DNA of 64,000 nt from Silene latifolia (GCF_048544455.1 NC_133536.1:195737325-195801324); one strand, 5' to 3'. Counted from the first letter of the stretch, positions 21,469 to 32,880 are shown. A program made the numbers and translations. The notes: generated by a model not told the origin, from the sequence alone.

Positions 21469-22444
21469 TGTGGGAAATAATCTGTATACTTCCCTTAAAC
21501 TAGAGGGATTATAACGAATTTAACAATGATGATCAATGGTCATAAACAAAATACATAAACAAAGTATAAAGGATTTAGAATTAACCTTCGGTCCTAGCAA
21601 AATTGGCCTAAGAACAATATCAAAATTGATATTCGCCTATTAGTTGCACCCAAGACGATATGAGATATGCCCCTTGATTATGCTAGAAATCGATCTAAAA
21701 TTTTCTGTAAAATTTAGTTGTTTTTGTGTTTTTTCTGATGAGAGAGGAGGCTAGGTCAAGAAAAAGAATTAGGGTAGAAATAATTCTCTCCCTTTCTTTT
21801 TATACAGACCGAAACTTGGAGTCAATTAAGAAAGAAAAATCCTTCCTAATTTTCGGCCAAACTGACCGAAATAAGGAGTATCTCCTCCTTATTTTTGGTC
21901 TTTCCAAAAATATAATATGTGTTGAATTGTCATCTAGTGAGGATCGAACCCAAGACCTCTTGGTTTAGGTACCCTCACTATTACCACTATGACACATTCA
22001 TCTTGTTGATATTAAATATAACTGATTATATTTAATTACGAATTAACAGATTAATTCGTCCAAGCTAATATTATATACATTTAATTAAATATAACTTATT
22101 ATATTTAATTTACGAATTGACAGTTAATTCGTCTCAACTAATATTATTTAATTTTCATTAAATAATTATCTCATCAACACATTGACTAACTTTTTAGTCA
22201 TATTGGGCATCAATATGATTATATTTCTATAACCACATTTCTCAAACACATCCTATAGGTGCGACCTTTAGGGACCAGTTGATCACCGCCATCTGTATGA
22301 TAATAATGTCAAACTTTCTAGCAAGCCAACCGTTATTAGGTAAACGTTAATCAACTGATTAAATATACGAAGTATACCCTTGTGAACCTGTAAGAGATTT
22401 ACAAATGTTATCACACTAATTTGTGGAGGACACAAGCTCCAACA
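21469..22444 (-). repeat. 3' LTR of the Copia element
   Basis: In element orientation it runs TGTTGGAGCTTG...TTCCCACA. It carries a tRNA-like segment (21930-21998) and, about 130 bp further on, a TATA box (minus-strand TATAAAAAG, near 21794-21802). The polypurine region is the minus-strand sequence GACAAGTGGGAGTT just beyond 22444. Confidence 0.92.
21930..21998 (-). other. tRNA-like segment in the Copia LTR (copy 1)
   Basis: The minus strand reads TGTCATAGTGGTAATAGTG at its start and CTTGGGTTCGATCCTCAC near its end. The latter contains GGTTCGATCC, a match to the Pol III B box. TGTCAT and ATGACA could pair as an acceptor-like stem, and GGTTCGATC lies in a weak T-arm. It lacks a normal anticodon arm, so I do not call it a tRNA gene. 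Confidence 0.5.
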
Positions 22445-23232
22445 AACTCCCACTTGTCCTCACAAGTGTATGTGCGATAACCGATTCTCATATCCTATAA
22501 AATTTCTCCCACTCAATGTAAAACAATTTGCAAATCCGAATTCACAAAGGTCGTATTTTACAAGCGATCAATATCAAGAGTGGTTTCCCCGACTAGAGAG
22601 TAACTTAACTGATAAACGAATCAACATTCGAGCATGGCCATGCATTTCAGTTACAACTCCTCGAGTGGCCCTGAGAAATAACTATACCTGATAAGGGTTG
22701 GATATTTTCCTCAACTCGAATCCTGCGAGATGTAAACACGATGAAATGACCCGAAAAAAATCTACTTAGCCTCCAGTTACGGCAGACCGTGAGAAAGAAA
22801 CCAAAGTCACCCAAAAACTGCCTTAATCTCAAGAGACAGTCGATAGTCAAAAGAACGGACTCTAGGAACACAATGGATGTCCTATCCACGACCTGGCACC
22901 GAATGTTATTAAACATTTAGGACTCCATTACGTTGTCACAAAAAGTTGTCCTACGAGGTATCGTTATAATCTCGCATCTGTGATCAATCAGTCAACCGTT
23001 TGACTTATGGCTCGTTGAACCCACCATCAATTGACTGCACAATATAATAGCCGGAGTTATCAGCTCACATTGGCGATTACAGACCAAAACAAATATAATG
23101 TAATTCAGTTCACTTTGTGGCGTTCAATTTTGTCAGTACAATCCACATGAAAAACAAAATATTATATATATAAAACGATGAAGTTATAAATAGTATATGA
23201 AAAAGATAATGTATCAAATCCATAATCAAGTA

Positions 23233-24948
23233 CTACAACTCAAGAACATGTTTAATTCCCATGGAATTAACATGCCCTACATGCTTATCATAATTCAACG
23301 GTTTGGTGAGAGGATCCGCGATGTTATCATCCGTCGCAATCTTGTCAATCACTATCTCTTCTTGCTCCACGTAATCACGGATCAGGTGAGCTTTCCGAAG
23401 TACATGTCTAGATTTGTTGCTAGACTTTGGCTCCTTAGCCTGGAAGATGGCACCTCTATTGTCACAATAGATGGTGATCGGGTCATTCGAACTAGAAACT
23501 ACCGAAAGCCCTTGTAAGAATTGACGCATCCATATCGCTTCCTTTGCTGCCTCCGAAGCGGCATAGTACTCGGATTCAGTAGTAGAATCTGCTACAACAC
23601 TCTGTTTGGAACTCTTCCAGCTGACCGCATCACCATTAAGAGTGAAGACGAACCCGGACTGAGATTTTGAATCATCTCGATCCTTTTGGAAGCTAGCATC
23701 TGTATAACCGGTTGCGCATAGCTTAGTATCGCCTCCATAAGTCAATACCCAATCCTTAGTCCTCCGTAAGTACTTGAGGATATTTTTGACTGCTATCCAG
23801 TGTGTTTCACCTGGAGTCTTTTGGTACCGACTCGTCATACTCAATGCATATGTCACGTCTGGACGTGTGCATATCATGGCATACATGATCGATCCTATTG
23901 CAGATGCATAAGGAACACGACTCATGCGCTCAATCCCTTCAGGCGTCGTGGGTGACTGAGACTTGCTCAACTGCATCACAGTCGTCATAGGAAGGTTCCC
24001 CTTCTTGGAGTTGGTCATGCTGATCCTCTCAAGAACCTTATCCAAATAAGACTCCTGACTAAGTGATAACGTCCCACGTGATCTATCTCGGTAGATACGG
24101 ATTCCCAAAATGCGCTGTGCCTCACCCAGATCTTTCATCTGGAAATGGTTCTTCAACCATTCTTTAACCAAAGAAAGGAGAGGAATGTCATTCCCAATCA
24201 AGAGTATGTCATCGACATACAAAATCAAGAATACAATCTTGCTCCCACTCGACTTGATATATAAGCATGGTTCTTCGACCGATCGAGTGAAACCATACTC
24301 TTTTATCACTTGGTCGAAACGATGATTCCAACCCCGAGAAGCTTGCTTAAGTCCGTAAATAGAACGCTTAAGCTTGCATACTTTCTTAGGATGCTCAGGA
24401 TCTATGAAACCTTCGGGTTGCACCATGTACAACTCTTCCTCCAAATAACCGTTTAAGAAGGCGGTTTTCACATCCATTTGCCAAATCTCATAATCATGAA
24501 ATGCGGCAATCGCTAAGATTATCTGAATGGAATGTAGCATGACTACAGGTGCAAAAATCTCATCATAATGCAATCCTTGCACTTGAGTGAAACCTTTTGC
24601 CACAAGTCGTGCCTTATAGATATCTGGTTGCGCGTCTACAGAACGCTTTATTTTGTAAAGCCATTTGCACTGTAGAGGTTTTACCGTATTAGGTAAATCA
24701 ACTAGATCCCATACGTTATTCTCATACATGGAGTCCATCTCGGATTGCATGGCTTCGAGCCATAGCTTTGAGTCGGAACAGGCCATAGCACCTTTATAGG
24801 TTGCGGGTTCATTACTTTCTAGAAGTAAAACGTCATTCTCCTCGACCATACCAATGTATCTGTCCGGAGGATGAGAGTCTCTACCCGACCTCCTAGGTTC
24901 CTCAGGAATATTAACCGTATCATCAGTTGGAGGAACCACTTCCTCCAT
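23233..24948 (-). CDS. Copia reverse transcriptase and RNase H
   Basis: 571 codons open from ATG 24948. RT motifs are complete: Lys-Ala-Arg-Leu-Val-Ala-Lys-Gly, Gln-Met-Asp-Val-Lys-Thr-Ala-Phe-Leu-Asn-Gly, Tyr-Gly-Leu-Lys-Gln-Ala, and the catalytic Tyr-Val-Asp-Asp-Ile-Leu-Leu (about 24200). RNase H follows with Gly-Tyr-Thr-Asp-Ala-Ser-Phe, Ser-Thr-Thr-Glu-Ser-Glu-Tyr, Cys-Asp-Asn-Arg-Gly-Ala and Asp-Pro-Leu-Thr-Lys-Pro. All catalytic acidic residues are visible. The frame actually extends upstream of this ATG and meets the integrase frame near 25005-25025, where a single-base indel splits the polyprotein. Confidence 0.93.
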   Translation of the reverse strand: MEEVVPPTDDTVNIPEEPRRSGRDSHPPDRYIGMVEENDVLLLESNEPATYKGAMACSDSKLWLEAMQSEMDSMYENNVWDLVDLPNTVKPLQCKWLYKIKRSVDAQPDIYKARLVAKGFTQVQGLHYDEIFAPVVMLHSIQIILAIAAFHDYEIWQMDVKTAFLNGYLEEELYMVQPEGFIDPEHPKKVCKLKRSIYGLKQASRGWNHRFDQVIKEYGFTRSVEEPCLYIKSSGSKIVFLILYVDDILLIGNDIPLLSLVKEWLKNHFQMKDLGEAQRILGIRIYRDRSRGTLSLSQESYLDKVLERISMTNSKKGNLPMTTVMQLSKSQSPTTPEGIERMSRVPYASAIGSIMYAMICTRPDVTYALSMTSRYQKTPGETHWIAVKNILKYLRRTKDWVLTYGGDTKLCATGYTDASFQKDRDDSKSQSGFVFTLNGDAVSWKSSKQSVVADSTTESEYYAASEAAKEAIWMRQFLQGLSVVSSSNDPITIYCDNRGAIFQAKEPKSSNKSRHVLRKAHLIRDYVEQEEIVIDKIATDDNIADPLTKPLNYDKHVGHVNSMGIKHVLEL

Positions 24949-26764
24949 CCGTTCCTCGGTCGTTGGTTCCGAATCTCCGACACTCGAAGGTTCTATTACT
25001 CGTCTTGTTCTCGAGAAATTCTTTCTCTAAGAACGTCGCACTAGCCGCAACAAAAACTCGATGTTCGGTAGGCGAATAGAAGTAATGACCAAATGTTCCT
25101 TTTGGATAACCTATAAAGTATGTCTTGACCGATCGCGGGCCGAGCTTATCCTCGTGTCTCCACTTGACATAAGCCTCGCAGCCCCAAACCCGAATAAAGG
25201 ACAAGTTAGGGACCGTTCCCTTCCACATTTCATATGGAGTCTTGTCGACAGCTTTAGACGGACTTCGGTTAAGTATAAGAGCGGCTGACAAAAGAGCATA
25301 ACCCCATAATGAATCAGGCACCACCGTGTGACTCATCATGGATCGAACCATATCAAGTAAGGTTCGATTTCTCCATTCGGACACACCATTCAATTGAGGT
25401 GTTCCAGGTGGAGTTAACTGCAAAACGATTCCACAGTCTTTCAGGTGTTGATCAAACTCATTTGAAAGATATTCGCCACCCCGATCTGAACGGAGTGCTT
25501 TAATCTTTCTACCCAGTTGGTTCTGTACCCTATTCTGGTATTCCTTGAATTTCTCAAAGGACTCACTTTTATGCTTCATTAAGTAGACATATTCGTATCT
25601 ACTCAAATCGTCCGTGAAAGTGATAAAATATCTATAGCCATCTCTAGCGGTAATTGACATAGGTCCACATACGTCCGTATGTATGAGTCCTAATAGGTCA
25701 CTAGCGCGCATTCCAACACCTTTAAAGGAAATTCGAGTCATCTTGCCAATGATACATGATTCACACGTGCCATATGTAGAAAAATCGAATGCGGGAATAG
25801 TCCCATTATCGACGAGTTTCTTCACGCGTTTCTCATTTATGTGTCCCATTCGACAATGCCATAGACAGGTTTGATCTTTGTCACCAACCTTTAATTTCTT
25901 ATTATTCATGTGTAATACTTCCGTGGTTTGATCTAAGATGTAAATTCCATTCATGGAAACTGCTTTGCCATAAATCATTTCATTAAAAGAGAAAATACAA
26001 CTATTATCCTTTATTGAAAATGTAAAACCGTCTTTAGCAAGTACGGAAACAGAAATAATGTTCTTAGATAAACTGGGTACATAGTAACAGTTATTTAAAG
26101 ATAACTCAAAACCACTAGGGAGTTGGATTACATATGTCCCCTTCGAGGCAGCAGCAACTCGTGCTTCATTCCCGACTCGCAGGTCCACATCACCTTTTTC
26201 GAGAGGTATGATGTTCTTTAAGCCCTGCAAATGATTACACAGATGAGAACCACAACCAGTATCAAGTACCCAAGTTCCGAAACTTGCATGGTTAATCTCA
26301 ATCATATGAATATAAGATGACATACCAACAGGAACGACGCGGCCTGCCTTGATGTCCTCACGGTAGACGGGACAGTTCCTCCTCCAATGTCCAGTCTTGC
26401 GACAATGGTGGCACTCTATGTCACCGCCCTTGATCTTTGTCTTGCCCTGTGAGCCACTAGTCTCACCAGGCGCACTCTTACCGTTTCCTGGCTTCTTGAA
26501 CTTTGGCTTACCTACAGCTAGGTCGCCATGAGCCTTGCCCTTACCTTTACTCTTGTTGTGAATCGTGAAAACATCCTGCTTCATGCTCCCACTCAATTTC
26601 ATATACTTCTCGGTCTGTACGAGAAGGGAGTGTAGCTCATGAGGACTCTTTTTCAAGTCATTCATGTAGTAGTTCGCCCTGAAAAGGGCAAAACCATCGT
26701 GAAGAGAATGAAGCATTCGGTCAATGACAATGCTCTCACCGATTCTACAATTCGGTGTCTCCAC
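24923..26764 (-). CDS. Copia gag C-terminus, zinc knuckle, protease and integrase
   Basis: 613 codons. The gag end is Lys/Gly-rich and carries the zinc knuckle Cys-His-His-Cys-Arg-Lys-Thr-Gly-His-Trp-Arg-Arg-Asn-Cys (about 26370-26410). The protease has Val-Leu-Asp-Thr-Gly-Cys-Gly-Ser-His (about 26250). The pre-integrase zinc module has His-X3-His and Cys-X2-Cys. The integrase core has Asp in His-Thr-Asp-Val-Cys-Gly-Pro, Asp in Arg-Ser-Asp-Arg-Gly-Gly-Glu-Tyr and Glu in Gly-Val-Ser-Glu-Trp-Arg-Asn-Arg. Catalytic residues are retained. The last ~30 codons are in the wrong frame owing to the indel near 25015. Confidence 0.92.
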   Translation of the reverse strand: METPNCRIGESIVIDRMLHSLHDGFALFRANYYMNDLKKSPHELHSLLVQTEKYMKLSGSMKQDVFTIHNKSKGKGKAHGDLAVGKPKFKKPGNGKSAPGETSGSQGKTKIKGGDIECHHCRKTGHWRRNCPVYREDIKAGRVVPVGMSSYIHMIEINHASFGTWVLDTGCGSHLCNHLQGLKNIIPLEKGDVDLRVGNEARVAAASKGTYVIQLPSGFELSLNNCYYVPSLSKNIISVSVLAKDGFTFSIKDNSCIFSFNEMIYGKAVSMNGIYILDQTTEVLHMNNKKLKVGDKDQTCLWHCRMGHINEKRVKKLVDNGTIPAFDFSTYGTCESCIIGKMTRISFKGVGMRASDLLGLIHTDVCGPMSITARDGYRYFITFTDDLSRYEYVYLMKHKSESFEKFKEYQNRVQNQLGRKIKALRSDRGGEYLSNEFDQHLKDCGIVLQLTPPGTPQLNGVSEWRNRTLLDMVRSMMSHTVVPDSLWGYALLSAALILNRSPSKAVDKTPYEMWKGTVPNLSFIRVWGCEAYVKWRHEDKLGPRSVKTYFIGYPKGTFGHYFYSPTEHRVFVAASATFLEKEFLENKTSNRTFECRRFGTNDRGTDGGSGSSN

Positions 26765-27242
26765 TTCTCGACATTCTCAATGAAGAATGTGTGGGCTAAC
26801 TGGTTGGCCCTTCTGGAGTTTCGCATCAAAGAAGCGACAGGTATGCTCATATGTAACGATTCTCGTTGCTTTTGAGAACTCGTTAGTGAGCGTAGTGAAA
26901 ATCTTGTTTGCACTTTGGGCAATGAAGCGTCTCTGCAAATTGGTTTCCATTGCAAAGATGAGTACGTTCTTTATCACACCCGCTTCCATAACGAAGTCAC
27001 TATAAGCGAGTGACTCGTTGACTCCTGCATTTGGGCCTGGGTTGACCGGGTATTGGCTCGATTAAATACCCGAGCTTACCGTCGCAAATGGCGACATTCC
27101 GTAGTGCCGCCTCCCGATCCGCAAAGTTGGACCCATCATTCTTCAGTCGCGTGGACTGATTCATTTGGTCCATGAACACTTTTAGCCAGGATGAACGATC
27201 TAGTGTGGCACTAGGCATTGGGATTGCGTTATTTCCAGCCAT
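26765..27242 (-). pseudogene. Copia gag N-terminus (frameshifted)
   Basis: Starts at ATG 27242 with Met-Ala-Gly-Asn-Asn-Ala. The frame breaks near 26995 (a run of Arg/Gln-rich nonsense) and resumes as Met-Glu-Thr-Asn-Leu-Gln-Arg-Arg-Phe-Ile-Ala-Gln. It breaks again near 26775 before joining the frame at 26764. At least two indels are needed. Otherwise it looks like a Copia gag. Confidence 0.75.
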
Positions 27243-29277
27243 TTGTTGTAACAAAGATTATTGATAATAAACGTGTTCTACACTGCGAAAGAAGAATAAA
27301 ATAATAAGCATGTGCATCGTTTTAATTTTAAGTCTAATGAACTAATGTCATAACGCGAAGACTCAAAAACATTTATACAATTGACCTCCCTCAAGAATTA
27401 TATAAATGACCCCAAGACTCAATTCTCTGTAAATTGATAAGCTAACCTTTTAGCTAATTCTACCGTTAGAATTCTTGGTCGATAACTTTCTGTAAATTCT
27501 ATCTATAGTCCATCATAATCACGAGAAACTCTTCGGACTATGATGTTGAGGTAAACTAAGTCAACACAACTACTTACCCAACGTAGAAGGGGTCATATTA
27601 GGCCTACCGACGAAGAAGGGATTCATAGATGTTTGCCCTTATAAAGACTAATCTCAATTTCCGTTTTAGAGGAAGATCACATCATCTTTATTTTAATTCA
27701 TTTTAAGTGAACTATAATCTAGCATGCGAGAATGAATAAACTAAGGTGATGGCTTAAAGACTGTGACATCTGTATGTCCATGAAAACTAACATACAACCT
27801 ATATGAGTTAATTTTCATGCATTTTAGTAGTAGGTGGTTTGGTTTTAGGCGGAAAATGATGCATAAAACTAACATGTGAATGAAAAGCAATAAGAATGAA
27901 AACGTAAAAACAGTAAAAGTCCTAGTGTGGCATATCCTATCAAAATGAACAATAAATACAAGTTTGGAATCCATCCTTGGACCCGAGAAGCTTGTCTTGA
28001 TGTTCCATCTTGATCCATGTAGTGGGAGTGAGCTCCAATCTTCATCTTTAATCTTCTTTGAAATTACAATAAATAAAATTACATAATTGACCTATTTATT
28101 ACATTCTAATTTCAAAACCCAAAACTAAAACAAAGGAGATTCGAGATCTTATAATTACATAAAAAATCATATTTCCTTCATTACGAAAACATAATTTGAC
28201 TAAGGCCACACTAAGTATTACAAATTACAACCGATTGCAAAATTAAATACGTAAATAAAATTCATTCAATGCATTCATTCAACAAAATTAAAAAGCATCA
28301 ACTAAAAATAAATTAAACATACATGACACAATTCCTAAATTATGTTGATTAATTTATCCAAACCACCTATTTAAATTAAATTAAGTGACAATTCTGCAAT
28401 TAATCACATTAATTTCATTCTTAATCCATATTAAACTTGTAATATGAATTCTATCCGTCAAAATTTTAAACTGCTTTAAAATAACTCGGTATCTTTAAAT
28501 TGTGAACCGATTCACAATAACTAATTGGCCAAAATAAAATAAAAACAAAAACAAAAACCAATTATAATTTGGTCTCGGCTGAAAAATAAACAAAAAAAAA
28601 AAAAATTATAATTTCAGCTCCACACGGCTGAAAAAAAACAGCCCCCTTTTTTTTTATTCGGCAATTAGGAAAAACAAAAAAAACTTTCCATATTTTATTC
28701 TTTCGGCAATATGGCAAAAAAACAAGAAAACGAAACTTTCCCTTTTTTTTTCTTCTCGGCTTACCAAAAAAAACACAACAAAAGTTTTTTTTTTCTCTAC
28801 GGCAAACCCTAAAAAAAACGTCCTCCCCTTTTTTTTTCTTTCTTTGGCGGCAATATGCCCTAAAACAAGATTTGATGACAAAATTATTTACATTTGCTAT
28901 TAGAACATGATTAGCATATGAAATAATAAACATGATTAATTTATATGCCAAAAACTATATAGCAAAAACAATATTTTCATCATAAACATGACGATTCCAT
29001 TTAATTTTAACTTAATCTGCATTAAATCAAAAACTACCAATTCTTCATATGATAATTTTAACTGATTATAAACTATAATACGAAAAATATAATGGAAAAT
29101 ATCATCAAACTAAAAGAAATAAAACGGCAAAAAAAAACAAATTCGGCACAAAAAAATTTGCCGAACCAAAAAAAAAAAATCGAAACCCTAAAAAATTTCG
29201 AAAATCCTCATTGTTCACATACAAATTTATGAAAATCATCAAGATTAAAAAACGTGGCCTAGTGCTCTGATACCACT
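27243..29277 (-). other. Copia leader (about 2 kb) with homopolymer repeats and primer-binding site
   Basis: No coding frame. GCTCTGATACCA at 29264-29275 is the PBS (minus-strand TGGTATCAGAGC). Between about 28560 and 28860 lies a diverged repeat of roughly 60 bp. Each unit combines a CGGC-containing core with runs of 8-10 A or T. The rest is AT-rich. A 2-kb leader is long for Copia. Confidence 0.75.
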
Positions 29278-30253
29278 TGTGGGAAATAATCTGTATACTT
29301 CCCTTAAGCTAGAGGGATTATAACGAATTTAACAATGATAATCAATGGTCATAAACAAAATACATAAACAAAGTATAAAGGATTTAGAATTAACCTTCGG
29401 TCCTAGCAAAATTGGCCTAAGAACAATATCAAAATTGATATTCGCCTATTAGTTGCACCCAAGACGATATGAGATATGCCCCTTGATTATGCTAGAAATC
29501 GATCTAAAATTTTCTGTAAAATTTAGTTGTTTTTGTGTTTTTTCTGATGAGAGAGGAGGCTAGGTCAAGAAAAAGAATTAGGGTAGAAATAATTCTCTCC
29601 CTTTCTTTTTATACAGACCGAAACTTGGAGTCAATTAGGAAAGAAAAATCCTTCCTAATTTTCGGCCAAACTGACCGAAATAAGGAGTATCTCCTCCTTA
29701 TTTTTGGTCTTTCCAAAAATATAATATGTGTTGAATTGTCATCTAGTGAGGATCGAACCCAAGACCTCTTGGTTTGTGTACCCTCACTATTACCACTATG
29801 ACACATTCATCTTGTTGATATTAAATATAACTGATTATATTTAATTACGAATTAACAGATTAATTCGTCCAAGCTAACATTATATACATTTAATTAAATA
29901 TAACTTATAATATTTAATTTACGAATTGACAGTTAATTCGTCTCAACTAATATTATTTAATTTTCATTAAATAATTATCTCATCAACACATTGACTAAGT
30001 TTTTAGTCATATTGGGCATCAATGTGATTATATTTCTATAACCACATTTCTCAAACACATACTATAGGTGTGACCTTTAGGGACCAGTTGATCACCGCCA
30101 TCTGTATGATAATAACGTCAAACTTTCTAGCAAGCCAACCGTTATTAGGTAAACGTTAATCAACTGATTAAATATACGAAGTATACCCTTGTGAACCTGT
30201 AAGAGATTTACAAATGTTATCACACTAATTTGTGGAGGACACAAGCTCCAACA
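29278..30253 (-). repeat. 5' LTR of the Copia element
   Basis: 976 bp, same length as the 3' LTR and nearly identical to it. It holds the second tRNA-like segment (29739-29807) and the minus-strand TATA box near 29603-29611. Confidence 0.92.
29739..29807 (-). other. tRNA-like segment in the Copia LTR (copy 2)
   Basis: Same structure as 21930-21998, with a two-base change in the loop between the arms. GGTTCGATCC is intact. Confidence 0.5.
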
Positions 30254-32877
30254 ACCCCTTCCTCAGATAAGACTTTAAGGTCACAGCTGCAATCAACTTA
30301 ACTTTGGGTTTGACCACAAACCCACGATAAGACACACTAACGCCCTTAGGACCTTTCAAAGACATTTTCTTTTGATGACAGTCTATCTTAGCTTTGTACT
30401 TTCCTAACCAATCCATCCCGACTATCATCTCAAAACCGTCTAATGGAAAATCTAGCAAGTCTACAGGTAGATCAACTTGCCCAACTATCATAGATACATT
30501 CCTATATAACCTCCCACATGTTACAGACTCTCCCGAAGGTATGAAAACTTTCTCACTTACAGGCTCGTATACTCTCATACTCTCAGACCCAACCGTTTAA
30601 CATGACTCGAAGATACAAACGACTGAGACGCCCCCGAATCAAACAAAACAAAGGTATGAATACCGTTAACAAGAAAGGTACCAGTGATAACATCTGCGTT
30701 GTCCTCAGCTGCTTTCTTTTCCATCATATACAGCTTTCCACTGGTCTTCTGTCCACCTCCCGGACAAGATCTTGGTGAAGTAGTCGGCTTAGCACCCGAC
30801 CCCTGATTGTTGTTGTTGTTCGTAACTGGTTTCTGATAAGAATTACCGCCATTGCGGTTACCTCCACCCTGGTTGCTCTAACCTCCCCGGTTGTTCCATG
30901 ACCCAGCTGGTCTGTTGCTCGCATAACTCTATGCCGGACCCTGAGAATAGCTCCCCTTAGCCGATCTCTGAAAAGCTCCCGGTACACTCGTGCACTCATG
31001 TCTCTTGTGGCCTATACCGCCACGACCAAAGCAGGTCATCCCCCAACTACCACTACCGCTCATACGGCCACGCCTAAAAGAAGCCCCAGCACTGAACCCC
31101 GAGTCAGAAGAAAAGCCTCTAGCCTGACTGTGATTGCCTTTCTTGTAATTAGATTGGCCACCACCCTCGCTCTCAGCCTTTCTTTTCTCACCTCCCTTCT
31201 GCCGGGCCATCTCTACCAACCTCTCAGCTCTCCCAGCTCTCTCATAAGCTTCCTTAACATCAGTAAGGACTCCCACGGGTAACTTTTCCATAATCCTGGG
31301 GGTCAACCCTTTCTCAAACCTCAGCGCTAAGTTCTCATCACTCAGCCTCATGTCCTCAGCATACCTAGACTTCTCATTGAACTGCCGGTAATACTCAGCT
31401 ACCGACATATCAGATGTCATCTTAAACCCATCAAACTCCTCCCTCAGCTTACTCCTCACATGCTCAGGTACAAACTCTCTCCTCATAGCCCTCTGGAACT
31501 CTTCCCAAGGTATAACAGGCAGACCCTGCTTCGCATACATCTCCCTAGCACCCACCTTCACCTTATACCACCACTCACCAGCCGCTTCCCTCAAGTAGAA
31601 CGCAGCTTGTTCTACTTTCATCTCATCAGGACAATGTACCGGATCCAGAATGTTCTCCATCTCACGATGCCAATTATCAAGAAGAATTGGCTCCCCGTGT
31701 TGGAGCTTGTGTCCTCCACAAATTAGTGTGATAACATTTATAAATCTCTTATAGGTTCACAAGGGTATACTTCGTATTTTATCAGTTGATTAACGATTAC
31801 CTAATAACGGTTGGCTTGCTAGAAAGTTTGACGTTATTATCATACTGATGGCGATGATCAACTGGTCCCTAAAGGTCACACCTAAAGGATGTGTTTGAGA
31901 GATGTGTTATGGAAATGTAATCACATTGATGCCTTATATGACTAAACAGTTAGTCAATGTGTTGATGAGACGATTATTTAATGCCGATTAAATAATATTA
32001 GTTGAGACGAATTAACTGTCAATTCATAAATTGAATATAATAAGTTATATATTTAATTAATGTATATGATGTAAGCTTGGACGAATTAATATGTTAATTC
32101 GTAATTAAATGTAATCGGTTATATTTAATCAACAAGATGAATGTGTCATAGTGGTAATAGTAAGGGTACTCAAACCAAGAGGTTATGGGATCGATCCTCA
32201 CTAGATGACAATTTATATTTAACACATTTTATACATTTTTGGAATAACCGAAAATAAGGAAGTTATACTCCTTATTAATTTCGGAAATTATGGGCAGAAA
32301 AAAGAAAAAGAAAAATCTACCCTATTCTCTCCTTATACCCGGTTTTATAAAGGGGGGAAGGTGATTTTTCTTAACCTAATTCTTTTTACCATTTTCTTGC
32401 CTCTCATCTAAAACAAAAAAAAACGAAAAACCCTAATTTTACAGAAAATTTGAGGGATCGATTCTAGCAAAAGAACAAGGGCATATCTCATATCGTCTTG
32501 GGTGCAACTGATAGGCGAATATCAACTTTGATATTGTTCTTAGGCCATTTTTGCTAGGACCGAAGGTTATTTCTTAATCCTTTATGCTTTTGTTTATGCA
32601 ATTTAGTTTTATGACTCGTAATCATCACTTTATAATTCGTTATAATCCTTAAATTTAAAGGGATGCATACAGATAAATCCCACACCCCGGTCCCCTTATA
32701 CTCTTTTGGGTTAAACCTCGCTATGTAAAGGCTGATCTTTAAGTGATCAACCTCCTTATCTTTCCCCACTCTCTTAAGGGCCTCCGTAAGAGCATCTTGA
32801 TGCTCCAACATCTTAACTATATCGTCAACGTTCATGCTCTCAGCTCTCGCATACAAGGCGATTTTCTTTGGCGGCAT
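30254..32877 (-). pseudogene. Tekay-like gag and protease (dead, interrupted by a Copia solo LTR)
   Basis: Gag begins at ATG 32877 (Met-Pro-Pro-Lys-Lys-Ile-Ala). It is interrupted at 31698-32684 by the solo LTR and continues in frame at 31692 as Leu-Leu-Asp-Asn-Trp-His-Arg-Glu-Met-Glu. The gag domain (Glu-Trp-Trp, then Phe-Val-Pro-Glu-His-Val-Arg) is clear. The zinc knuckle reads Cys-Phe-Gly-Arg-Gly-Gly-Ile-Gly-His...Cys, so its second Cys is lost. Stops occur near 30930 and 30880. The protease has Phe-Asp-Ser-Gly-Ala-Ser-Gln-Ser-Phe (about 30640) and, after a frameshift, Ile-Val-Gly-Met-Asp-Trp-Leu. It is cut at 30254 by the Copia insertion and resumes at 21463. Confidence 0.85.
31698..32684 (+). 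mobile_element. Solo LTR of the same Copia family
   Basis: 987 bp from TGTTGGAGCTTG to AATCCCACA in plus orientation, homologous to the LTRs at 21469 and 29278 but clearly diverged. TSD CCCCG at 31693-31697 and 32685-32689. No internal sequence remains, so the element was reduced by LTR-LTR recombination. Its tRNA-like segment (32142-32210) has a changed B box (GGATCGATCC). Confidence 0.93.
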
Positions 32878-32880
32878 CTA

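Larger units (their letters stand above)
21469..30253 (-). mobile_element. Nearly intact Ty1-Copia retrotransposon
   Basis: 8785 bp on the minus strand, with two 976-bp LTRs differing at about a dozen positions by eye (roughly 99% identity) and TSD ACCCC (21464-21468 and 30254-30258). The PBS is complementary to initiator tRNA-Met. Gag, zinc knuckle, protease, integrase and RT-RNase H are in Copia order. It sits in the protease region of the Tekay element, whose pol resumes on the other side. Few lesions are present: gag frameshifts and one between integrase and RT. Confidence 0.93.

Noticed and set aside
21930-21998. Genuine tRNA gene
   Set aside because: The B box is good but acceptor and anticodon arms are incomplete and the segment is repeated in each LTR of one family, so I call it tRNA-like only.
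28562-28951. Lys/Phe-rich minus-strand frame in the Copia leader
   Set aside because: Produced by homopolymer A/T runs in the leader repeat; frame and length would change with every slippage.
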